Assembly (NCBI GenBank): GCA_009845425.1 | Contig: VXZQ01000014.1 | Location: forward strand, 1 to 64,000 | DNA: 64,000 nucleotides | DNA from: Holophagales bacterium | Lineage (GTDB): Bacteria; Acidobacteriota; Thermoanaerobaculia; Multivoradales; Multivoraceae | Direction of reading: 5' to 3' | Part shown: piece by piece, positions 36,005 through 42,948 of the stretch | How the letters are laid out: each line of letters starts with the position of its first letter | How positions within the stretch are numbered: the stretch's first letter is position 1 | Position numbers and translations under genes: made by a program | Notes under the pieces: generated by a model | What the model saw: the letters and a program-made list of their open reading frames with translations, nothing else | Told to the model about the DNA's origin: nothing | Databases searched by the model: none

Positions 36005-36520
36005 TCAGTTGGTCAGCGCGGAGACGAGGGAGTCGACCGCCTGGTCGGCGATCTCCGCCATCTCGTCGTCCGTGCGGTCCTGGATCGGGTGCCGCACGTA
36101 GACGACCTCGGGCGCGGAGCCGAGCGACTTCGACTGCGACTCGGCCGCGTCCTGGAACTCGCACGAAGCGACGAACACCGACGGCAGCCCCATCTCTTCC
36201 AGCTGGGTCGTGTCGTGCACACTGCACGACGTGCAGGACCCTCAGTCGGCCAGCGCTTCGATCACCGCGTCGCACCGCTGGGCGATCTCGGCGCGCAGGT
36301 CGGCCGGCGCCACCTTGGAGAAGGTGGGCTTGGTGAAGCGGAGGACGTTGGCGCCCCGGCTGGCGATCCGCTCCTCGACGCGGTCGAGGAACACGTCGCC
36401 GCGGGCCTTGGAGATGTCGAGCAGGGCGATCGTCTTGCCGCCGATGGCATCGAGGCGCGGCGCAGCCGTGCGCGCGGCGGCCGCGGCCTCGTTCGTCGGG
36501 TCGATCAGGGTCTGGACCAT
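36005..36520 (-). CDS. UGSC-family selenoprotein (in-frame UGA read as selenocysteine)
   Basis: Two same-frame open segments, 36242-36520 and 36005-36241, are joined by a TGA at 36242-36244. Read through, the product is about 171 residues with Sec at position 93 in ALADUGSCTSCSVHDT. UGSC is the signature of a selenoprotein family first noted in marine metagenomes. A hairpin placed exactly 11 bases after the UGA fits a bacterial SECIS element. The start, ATG 36520, has AGGAG 7 bases upstream. The sequence on both sides is well-formed protein (AIGGKTIALLDISKARGDVFLDRVEERI; LPSVFVASCEFQDAA), so decay is unlikely. The UGSC site followed by CTSC suggests a redox centre. It heads the MBL-cox run and is divergent from a thioredoxin-domain gene. 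No sel genes are in the window. Confidence 0.9.
36205..36244 (-). promoter_or_regulatory. Predicted bacterial SECIS element
   Basis: After the UGA (36242-36244) come 11 bases, then the perfect stem-loop GUCGUGC-AGUGU-GCACGAC at 36230-36212. A lower stem GGGUC/GACCC (36241-36237 with 36209-36205) closes it. The 11-base spacing and a GU in the apical loop match the bacterial SelB-binding hairpin consensus. Confidence 0.85.
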
Positions 36521-36574
36521 GGGAGTCTCCTGGGTGAGCCCGAACGATACACGACGCTGGTAGGGTCGCCGGCC

Positions 36575-38032
36575 ATGACCGAAGCACCATCAGCCTCCGT
36601 TCAGGCGCCGCCGGGTTTCGACCAGGGCCTGGTGGCGGTGGTCAAGAAGGACTGCCCGACCTGCCAGATGGTCGAACCTGTACTGGCGGAGGTTCGTCGC
36701 CACCGATCGGTACTGGTCGTGACCCAGGACGACCCGGCGTTCCCCGCCGACGGAAGTCCCGTCCACGATGCCGATCTGACCCTGTCGCACCGGCTGGGGA
36801 TCGAGATCGTGCCGACCCTGTTGACGCGGGAAGGAGGCTCCACCTCGGCCACCGCGATCGGCTGGAACCGCGAGCAGTGGCGGGACGTGACCGGCATCGG
36901 CGAGTTGGGCGCCGATCTGCCGCCGAGCCGCCCGGGCTGCGGCGCCCTGAATGTTGAGCCGCCGCACGTCGAGCGGCTCGCCGCCCTTTTCGCCCAGGGC
37001 GGAGCGCGCCGGATCGCGCTTGGCGACCAGGAGGACGACGTCGAGGCCTGCTTTGCACGGGGCTGGACGGACGGCCTGCCGGTGGTGCCACCGACTCCGG
37101 AGCGGCTCGAACGCATGCTCGCGGGCACGCGCCGGGACCGCGCGGAGGTGCTCGGCCTGGTGGCGCCCGACTACGGCGAGTGCACGGTCGAGAAGGTCGC
37201 GGTCAACGCCGTGATGGCGGGTTGCCGGCCGGAGTACCTGCCGGTCGTCCTGGCCGCGGTCGAGGCGGCGCTGACCGAGGAGTTCAACTGGCATGGCCTG
37301 GCGGCCACCACCTACTTCGCCGGCCCGGTCGTCGTCGTCAACGGTCCCGTCACGAGCGCACTCGACATGAACTCGAAGATGAACGTCCTGGGGCAGGGCA
37401 ACCGGGCGAACACCACGATCGGCCGCGCGCTGCAGCTCGTGCTGCGCAACGTCGGCGGCGCCCGTCCGGGTGAAGTCGATCGGGCGACGCTCGGCAACCC
37501 CGGCAAGCTCAGCTTCTGCTTCCCCGAGCGCGAGGCCGACTCGCCGTGGACCTCGCTGGCCACGGAACGCGGCGTTCCCGAAGGTGAGTCCGCCGTCACC
37601 CTGTTCGCCGGCGAGGGGCCGCGAGGCGTCGTGGACCAGCTTTCCCGCGAACCGGAATCGCTGGCCCGCTCCCTGGCCTCGGCGCTCCTGGCGGTCGCCC
37701 ACCACAAGCTCGTCGTCGGTTTCGACGCCATGCTCGTCGTAGGTTTCGAGCACGGCAACGTCTTCCGGCGGGCGGGTTGGGACAAGGCCAGACTGCGCCA
37801 GGCGCTCGACGCCGCGCTCGTTCGCTCCGGCGCGGACCTCGTGCGCGGCGCCGGCGACATCGCCGAGGGACTGCCGGAGAAGATGGCGGACGCCCAGGTG
37901 CCGAAGTTCCGGCCGAGCGGGTTGCTGCTGGTCCATGCCGGCGGCAACGCGGGCCTGTTCTCGGCCGTGATCGGCGGCTGGGTGAGCGGCCCGGTCGGCA
38001 GCCAGCCTGTAACTCGGGTGGTAGGGGACTGA
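36575..38032 (+). CDS. Thioredoxin-like (CPTC) domain fused to a conserved domain of unknown function
   Basis: A 485-residue protein starting at ATG 36575. Residues ~15-105 look like a thioredoxin fold, with KKDCPTCQMVEPVL giving Cys27 and Cys30, then HRLGIEIVPTLLTREGG, the cis-Pro region. The remaining ~350 residues contain GWTDGLPVVPPTPERLERML, MAGCRPEYLPVVLAAVEA, VVVVNGP and MNVLGQGNRANTTIGRAL, a conserved-looking enzyme domain I do not recognise. It is divergent from the UGSC selenoprotein with only 54 bp between, so both may share a control region and act together in a thiol/selenol redox step. Function is inferred from the CxxC motif and context only. Confidence 0.78.
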   Translation: MTEAPSASVQAPPGFDQGLVAVVKKDCPTCQMVEPVLAEVRRHRSVLVVTQDDPAFPADGSPVHDADLTLSHRLGIEIVPTLLTREGGSTSATAIGWNREQWRDVTGIGELGADLPPSRPGCGALNVEPPHVERLAALFAQGGARRIALGDQEDDVEACFARGWTDGLPVVPPTPERLERMLAGTRRDRAEVLGLVAPDYGECTVEKVAVNAVMAGCRPEYLPVVLAAVEAALTEEFNWHGLAATTYFAGPVVVVNGPVTSALDMNSKMNVLGQGNRANTTIGRALQLVLRNVGGARPGEVDRATLGNPGKLSFCFPEREADSPWTSLATERGVPEGESAVTLFAGEGPRGVVDQLSREPESLARSLASALLAVAHHKLVVGFDAMLVVGFEHGNVFRRAGWDKARLRQALDAALVRSGADLVRGAGDIAEGLPEKMADAQVPKFRPSGLLLVHAGGNAGLFSAVIGGWVSGPVGSQPVTRVVGD

Positions 38033-38622
38033 CGCCGCTGTCCACGCTGCTGATGGTTCGCCACGCGGAGAGCACCGCGAACCTGGCGAGTCGGTACACC
38101 TGGCACGATCACGAGCCGCTGACCGAACTCGGGCACCGGCAGGCTCGTGAAGCCGGCCGGTTGCTGGCGGAGCAGTACGAGCCGTCCCACCTGTACTGCA
38201 GCCGCTTTCGCCGCGCTCGCCAGACCGCCGACGAGATCGCGGCGGAAGTCGGCCTGCCGGTGGTCGAGATCGACGGGATCGAGGAACGGTGTTTCGGCGA
38301 GCTGCGGGGCAAGCCCTGGGAGGTCTACCGTACGGTCGTCGCCGATCTCGACATTGAGGAGTTCTGGCACCACCGGGCGCCCGGTGGGGAATCGCTCGTC
38401 GACGTCGCGTCGCGCGCGGCGCCGGTGGTGGCCGAACTGGCAAAACGCCACCAGGAGCAGCAGGTCATCGTCGTCTCTCACGGCGGCGTGATGGCCGCCT
38501 TGAGAGCCTGGATCGTTGGCACCTGGCGGAACCGGCCGACGCCTACACGAAACGCCGACGGTTTCCGGCTGGACCGCAACGGCTCGGAGTGGATGCCTCC
38601 GAGCCCCCTGTTCCCCATCTGA
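38029..38622 (+). CDS. Histidine phosphatase family protein (phosphoglycerate mutase-like), probable CTG start
   Basis: About 197 residues. The catalytic histidines are in LLMVRHAESTAN (RHG-type motif) and IVVSHGGVMAAL, with the phosphate-pocket segment LYCSRFRRARQTADEIA and the acid-containing RCFGELRG between them. The only ATG before the motif (38053) would leave just three residues ahead of the catalytic His and remove the first strand. A CTG at 38029 overlaps the stop of the upstream gene as CTGA and gives a normal N-terminus (LTPLSTLLMVRHAE). The family includes cofactor-dependent phosphoglycerate mutases, CobC and broad phosphatases; the substrate cannot be named. Confidence 0.85.
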   Translation: MTPLSTLLMVRHAESTANLASRYTWHDHEPLTELGHRQAREAGRLLAEQYEPSHLYCSRFRRARQTADEIAAEVGLPVVEIDGIEERCFGELRGKPWEVYRTVVADLDIEEFWHHRAPGGESLVDVASRAAPVVAELAKRHQEQQVIVVSHGGVMAALRAWIVGTWRNRPTPTRNADGFRLDRNGSEWMPPSPLFPI

Positions 38623-38639
38623 GCGGCGCGGCCGCGAGG

Positions 38640-38669
38640 TTGCGTTCCTGCTGTGCAGGCTCCTAGAAT
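38640..38669 (+). promoter_or_regulatory. Candidate sigma-70-type promoter for the ABC binding protein
   Basis: TTGCGT (38640-38645) and TAGAAT (38664-38669) with an 18-bp spacer. The predicted leader to the ATG at 38781 is about 105 bases and includes the hairpin ACGCCC-GGAA-GGGCGT (38719-38734). No known riboswitch consensus was recognised. Confidence 0.4.
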
Positions 38670-38780
38670 CAAGAATTCGATCGTGCAATTGCGCGTGCGT
38701 GGCGCCGGATCGCACGAGACGCCCGGAAGGGCGTGCCGCTTCGATGCCCTGAGGTTGCCGGAAGATGGAGATCTGAAGTC

Positions 38781-40139
38781 ATGAACTTCCGTACCCGTAC
38801 CCTTGTGCTGTTGGGAGCGCTCTGCCTGCTGCTCACGGCGGGCTGTGGCCCCGAGGTTCCGACCGTCAACTTCTCGGTCATCCTGCCGATGACCGGCCCT
38901 GCCGGGATCTACGGCGAAGAGATCGCCAACGGGATCCAGTTGCGTCAGGACCGGTTGATGTCGGGCGACGAGGAACTCGCCTACAACGTCGTTGTCGAAG
39001 TGATCGACTCGGAGGGCGACGCCCAGCAGGCCGCGTCCCTGCTGGAGACGGCCTTCTCGACGTCGCTGGCGGCGATCGGCGGCGCGACGAGCGCCGAGGC
39101 TCTTGCCATGGTGCCGGTCGCCGAGGACGCGGACCGGGTGCTCGTCTCGCCCTCGGCGTCGAGTCCGGAACTGAGCGGCGCGTCGGAGTACTTCTACCGG
39201 CTCTTCCCGAGCGCGGAGATCGAGGCGTCGACCATGGCGACCTTCCTCCGCGACCGGGTGAACGTCCAGCGGCTCGCCCTGGTGGTCGAGGACTCGGCTT
39301 TCGGCACGTCGCTGGCCGATGCGGTGGAGCAGGTGTGGGGAACGGAACTGGCGGGCCGGGTGACCTTCACTCCCTCCTCCGACCAGAACGCGATGGTGCA
39401 GGAGGCCCTGGGCTACGAGGCGGACGGCATCTACGTCGCGGCCTCCGGCGCCGCTCTCGCGGAGGCGATCCAGGCGCTGCGTCTCGCGGGTTTCGAGGGC
39501 AGCGGCAAGCGGTTGGCCACGAGTTCGTCACTGATGATCGAGGCGGTGCTCGACGCCGCCGGTCCGGCGGCCAACGACGTCTACATGACGGCGCCTGTGT
39601 TCGACGTGGACAGTCCGGACGAGCCGACGGCGTCGTTCGTTGCCGACTACCGTGAGAAGTTCACGGATCCGGCCGCCTGGACCGCCTACCAGGAGGCCGT
39701 AGCGGAAGACGAGCGCGCGAGGACGGCGCTGCAGGGCATGGATCTCGGCAATCCGGGCCTGGCGGCCGCGAGGACGGAAGCCGAAGCGGCGGTAGAGGCT
39801 CTGGCCGCCGCGAAGGAGGCGCTGAACACGCCGAGCTACTACGCTGGTCTCGGCTACGACTCCATGGGTGTCCTGATCGGGGCCCTGGCCGAACTCGAGG
39901 TGATCAACGTCCCGAGCGACTTTCTGAAGGGAATGCGAGCGATCCGGGAACTGCCGGGGGTGACCGGCACGATCCAGTTCCGTGAGACCGGCGACGTGCA
40001 GAAGTTCACCCGCATCTACCAGATCGTCGACGGGAAGCCGGTCGACTTCGAGCAGTACTGGGAGGAGTACACTCGGAAGCGGCTGGAGGAGATGCAGGCG
40101 CTTCAGGATCGGATCGAGCGGATGAACCGGAACCAGTAG
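38781..40139 (+). CDS. ABC transporter substrate-binding lipoprotein (Leu/Ile/Val-type)
   Basis: A 452-residue protein starting at ATG 38781. The leader MNFRTRTLVLLGALCLLLTAGC ends in a lipobox, so it is a lipoprotein. The mature part begins VNFSVILPMTGPAGIYGEEIANGIQL, the hallmark start of branched-chain amino-acid-type periplasmic binding proteins, and continues with VLVSPSASSPELSGASEYFYRLFPS. Near residues 310-350 there is an Ala/Glu-rich helical insertion (ARTALQGMDLGN through ALAAAKEALN) not usual in the family. No permease or ATPase genes are adjacent, so it may work with an unlinked transporter or as a sensor. The ligand is unknown. Confidence 0.88.
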   Translation: MNFRTRTLVLLGALCLLLTAGCGPEVPTVNFSVILPMTGPAGIYGEEIANGIQLRQDRLMSGDEELAYNVVVEVIDSEGDAQQAASLLETAFSTSLAAIGGATSAEALAMVPVAEDADRVLVSPSASSPELSGASEYFYRLFPSAEIEASTMATFLRDRVNVQRLALVVEDSAFGTSLADAVEQVWGTELAGRVTFTPSSDQNAMVQEALGYEADGIYVAASGAALAEAIQALRLAGFEGSGKRLATSSSLMIEAVLDAAGPAANDVYMTAPVFDVDSPDEPTASFVADYREKFTDPAAWTAYQEAVAEDERARTALQGMDLGNPGLAAARTEAEAAVEALAAAKEALNTPSYYAGLGYDSMGVLIGALAELEVINVPSDFLKGMRAIRELPGVTGTIQFRETGDVQKFTRIYQIVDGKPVDFEQYWEEYTRKRLEEMQALQDRIERMNRNQ

Positions 40140-40153
40140 CGGTTCGGCGCGCC

Positions 40154-40188
40154 GTTACGCATCGCTATCGGTTACGCATCGCTATACT
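40154..40188 (+). promoter_or_regulatory. Two 15-bp direct repeats next to a -10 element
   Basis: GTTACGCATCGCTAT occurs at 40154-40168 and 40171-40185 (17-bp period), and the second copy runs into TATACT at 40183-40188. This looks like a pair of operator half-sites upstream of the HMG-CoA-synthase-like/thiolase gene pair. Confidence 0.45.
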
Positions 40189-40252
40189 GCGCCCAGCAAC
40201 CTACCGAACGGTCGGCAGAAGAGCCTCCCCGCCTATCAGGAGACCCGTTTCC

Positions 40253-41650
40253 ATGTCCGGAATCGTCCGCTACGGCAGCTACGTACCCTTCAACCGCATC
40301 CAGCGATCCGCCATCGGCGCGGGCCGCGGCGAGCGCGCTGCCGCCAGTTATGACGAAGACTCCGCCTCGATGGCGGTCGAGGCGTCGCGCGAGGCGCTCC
40401 GCGAACTGCCGGAAGGCGCCGCGGTCGACACGGTGGCCTTCGCGTCGACCAGCGCCCCCTACTCCGAGAAGCTGAACGCCGCGACCCTGCAGGCGGCGAC
40501 GAACCTTCCCAAGTCGGTCACTGCGCTGGACCTGGGCGGATCGACCCGCTCCGGTCTCTCGGCCCTTTTGGCCGGCATCGACATGGCGTCGGCGGGCCGC
40601 ACGGTCCTGGTCGCGGCCAGCGACGTGGTCGTCGGCGCGCCGAGCGGTCCGCGCGAGTCCGGCGGTGGCGACGCCGCGGCGGCCTTCGTCCTCGGCGGCA
40701 ACGGCACGGAACCGATCGCCCGGCTGATCGGCCGCGCTTCCTGCACCGAAGAGGTGCTCGACGTCTGGAAGAGCCCGGGAATGCCCTTCGCCAAGCAGTG
40801 GGAGGAGCGTTTCGGTGCCGACGTGTACACGCCGCTCCTGGTCGAGACGTTCGGCCGTGCCCTGGCGGACGCCGGCGTGTCCGCTTCCGATCTCTCCAGG
40901 GTCGTGCTCGACGGCACGAATGCCCGCGTCTTCCGCGGCTTCCCGCGGCCCGCGGGCATTGCTCCGGAACAGATTCTTGATGGACTGGCCGGAACGGTCG
41001 GCCGCGCCGGTTCCGCTCACGCGGGCCTCGTGCTGGCGAGCGCACTCGACGGCGCGTCGGCGGGCGACCGGATCGCCGTTGCGGTTGTCGCCGACGGCGT
41101 CGACGTGGCCGTGTTTGAGGTCACCGACGCGATCGACGCCGGCCGTCCGAAGCACTCCGTGGCCTCCTGGGTCGAGTCCAAGCGCAACGACCTAGCCTAC
41201 ACGACCTACCTCAAGTGGCGCGAGGTGCTGCCGTTCGAGCCGCCGCGCCGCCCGGACCCGGATCGGCCCGCGGCGCCGCCGATGCAGCGCGCCGAGCGCT
41301 GGAAGTTCGGTTTCCTGGGCTCACGCTGCAACCGCTGCGGCAATACGAACCTGCCGCCGCAGCGCGTTTGCGTCGTCTGCCAGGCGGTCGACGACTCGAC
41401 GGTAGAGCCGTACGCCGACGGCGAATGCCGGATCAGCACCTACACCCTGGATCGGCTCGCCTACTCGCTGCAGCCGCCGGTCATCGGAGCGGTGGTCGAC
41501 TTCGACAAGGGCGGCAGGATGCTCTGCCAGCTCACCGACGTCGATCCGGACAACGTGGGCATCGGCGACGAGTTGGAAATGACGTTCCGCCGCCTGTACA
41601 CTGCGGGCGGCGTCCACAACTACTTCTGGAAGGCGCGTCCGAAGCGCTGA
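40253..41650 (+). CDS. HMG-CoA synthase/ketosynthase-like protein fused to a DUF35 OB-fold domain
   Basis: A 465-residue protein. Residues ~1-330 have the thiolase-superfamily fold of HMG-CoA synthases (GIVRYGSYVPFNRI at the start). Residues ~345-465 are a DUF35 domain: a zinc ribbon CNRCG...RVCVVC followed by an OB-fold that binds acyl-CoA. In archaea, thiolase, HMG-CoA synthase and DUF35 form one complex that channels acetoacetyl-CoA; here the latter two are fused and the thiolase gene follows 37 bp downstream. The expected catalytic Cys is missing: the segment ALDLGGSTRSGL has Ser97/Thr98 there, so classical condensation chemistry is doubtful. Confidence 0.85.
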   Translation: MSGIVRYGSYVPFNRIQRSAIGAGRGERAAASYDEDSASMAVEASREALRELPEGAAVDTVAFASTSAPYSEKLNAATLQAATNLPKSVTALDLGGSTRSGLSALLAGIDMASAGRTVLVAASDVVVGAPSGPRESGGGDAAAAFVLGGNGTEPIARLIGRASCTEEVLDVWKSPGMPFAKQWEERFGADVYTPLLVETFGRALADAGVSASDLSRVVLDGTNARVFRGFPRPAGIAPEQILDGLAGTVGRAGSAHAGLVLASALDGASAGDRIAVAVVADGVDVAVFEVTDAIDAGRPKHSVASWVESKRNDLAYTTYLKWREVLPFEPPRRPDPDRPAAPPMQRAERWKFGFLGSRCNRCGNTNLPPQRVCVVCQAVDDSTVEPYADGECRISTYTLDRLAYSLQPPVIGAVVDFDKGGRMLCQLTDVDPDNVGIGDELEMTFRRLYTAGGVHNYFWKARPKR

Positions 41651-41687
41651 GTCCGATCGGGGAGATCGGAGAGACGAAGGAGAACCT

Positions 41688-42863
41688 ATGGCCAGCAAGG
41701 GAATCTGTGATCGCGTAGCCATCGTCGGCATGGGCTGCACCAAGTTCGGGGAGCACTGGAATCGCAGCGCCAGCGACCTGCTGGTCGATGCCGTGCAGGA
41801 GGCCTACGGCTCCGCCGGGATCGAGCCGGACAACGTCGACGCCTACTGGCTCGGCACCACCGGCAGCGGCATCTCCGGTCTCACGCTCTCCGAGCCCCTG
41901 AAGATCCAGTACAAGCCGGTCACTCGCCTCGAGAACATGTGCGCCACCGGCAGCGAGGCGATCCGCAACGCGGCCTACGCGGTGGCTTCCGGCGCCTACG
42001 ATCTGGTCATGGCGGTCGGCGTCGAGAAGTTGAAGGACTCAGGTTTCTCGGGCCTGACCGGCAGCGCCCCTCCGGGCGACGGCACCGAGTCCGGCATGAC
42101 CGCGCCGGCCAACTTCTCCCTGCTGGCGCCCGCCTACGCCGAGAAGTACGGCGTCGACCTCGAGACGATGCGCGACGTTCTCACCAAGATCGCCTACAAG
42201 AATCACTACAACGGCGCCCGCAACGAGAAGGCGCAGTTCCAGCGCGAGGTGCCGATCGAGAAGATCAACGCCTCTCCCAAGGTCGCCGGCATGCTCGGCA
42301 TCATGGACTGCTCGGGCGTCTCTGACGGCTCCGCCGCGGCGGTCATCTGCCGCGCCGAGGACGCCCACAAGTACAACGACAACCCGATCTTCATCAAGGC
42401 GCTGTCGTTCGTGGCCGGTCCGTCCGAGGGCGCCAAGCGGCAGGACTACGACTTCACGACCTTCCCCGAGGTCGTCGAGAGCGCCAGAGACGCCTACGTG
42501 CAGGCTGGCATCGAGGATCCGCGCGAGCAGATCAGCATGGCGGAAGTCCACGACTGCTTCACGCCGACCGAGCTGGTCCTGATGGAGGACCTCGGGTTCT
42601 CGCCGCGCGGTCAGGCCTGGAAGGACACGATGGACGGCCGTTTCGACCTCGACGGCGACCAGCCGGTCAACCCGGACGGCGGCCTGAAGAGCTTCGGCCA
42701 TCCGATCGGAGCCTCCGGCCTGCGGATGATGTACGAGATGTGGCTCCAGCTCCGCGGCGAGGCCGGCGAGCGTCAGATCGCCGATCCCAAGGTCGGCCTG
42801 ACCCACAACCTCGGCGGCGCCCCGGGCCGCTGCGTCAGCTTCGTCTCGGTCGTCGGCCTGTAG
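41688..42863 (+). CDS. Thiolase (acetyl-CoA acetyltransferase/SCP-x-type)
   Basis: A 391-residue thiolase starting at ATG 41688 after an AAGGAGA ribosome site. The acylated Cys is in RLENMCATGSEAIRNAA; the downstream His motifs are AEVHDCFTPTELVLMEDLG and GGLKSFGHPIGASGLRM. The sequence is of the nondecarboxylating SCP-x/archaeal acetyl-CoA acetyltransferase type, which partners DUF35 proteins. With the upstream HMGCS-like/DUF35 fusion it forms a two-gene unit for acyl-CoA carbon-carbon bond making or breaking. A steroid or branched-chain degradation role is possible but not shown. Confidence 0.92.
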   Translation: MASKGICDRVAIVGMGCTKFGEHWNRSASDLLVDAVQEAYGSAGIEPDNVDAYWLGTTGSGISGLTLSEPLKIQYKPVTRLENMCATGSEAIRNAAYAVASGAYDLVMAVGVEKLKDSGFSGLTGSAPPGDGTESGMTAPANFSLLAPAYAEKYGVDLETMRDVLTKIAYKNHYNGARNEKAQFQREVPIEKINASPKVAGMLGIMDCSGVSDGSAAAVICRAEDAHKYNDNPIFIKALSFVAGPSEGAKRQDYDFTTFPEVVESARDAYVQAGIEDPREQISMAEVHDCFTPTELVLMEDLGFSPRGQAWKDTMDGRFDLDGDQPVNPDGGLKSFGHPIGASGLRMMYEMWLQLRGEAGERQIADPKVGLTHNLGGAPGRCVSFVSVVGL

Positions 42864-42889
42864 GCCCTGACTGAAGCGCTAGTGCACTG

Positions 42890-42947
42890 TGTCGGTGCGC
42901 CGGCCCTCTGGCCGGCTTCAGGAGAGTCGCCGCCGCGAAGCGGCGTC
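42890..42947. repeat. REP-like intergenic palindromes
   Basis: A 27-bp unit at 42890-42916 with hairpin GCCGGCC-CTCT-GGCCGGC is identical to 47704-47730. A second hairpin CGCCGC-GAA-GCGGCG follows near 42930-42944. It lies between convergent genes. Confidence 0.55.
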
Positions 42948-42948
42948 C

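Noticed and set aside
36005..36241. Separate small gene, or a pseudogene broken by a nonsense codon
   Set aside because: It is in the same frame as the upstream ORF, the TGA sits in a UGSC motif and a SECIS-like hairpin follows at the right distance.
38676..38780. Riboswitch in the leader of the ABC binding protein
   Set aside because: There is a GNRA-type hairpin but no match to any riboswitch consensus I know.
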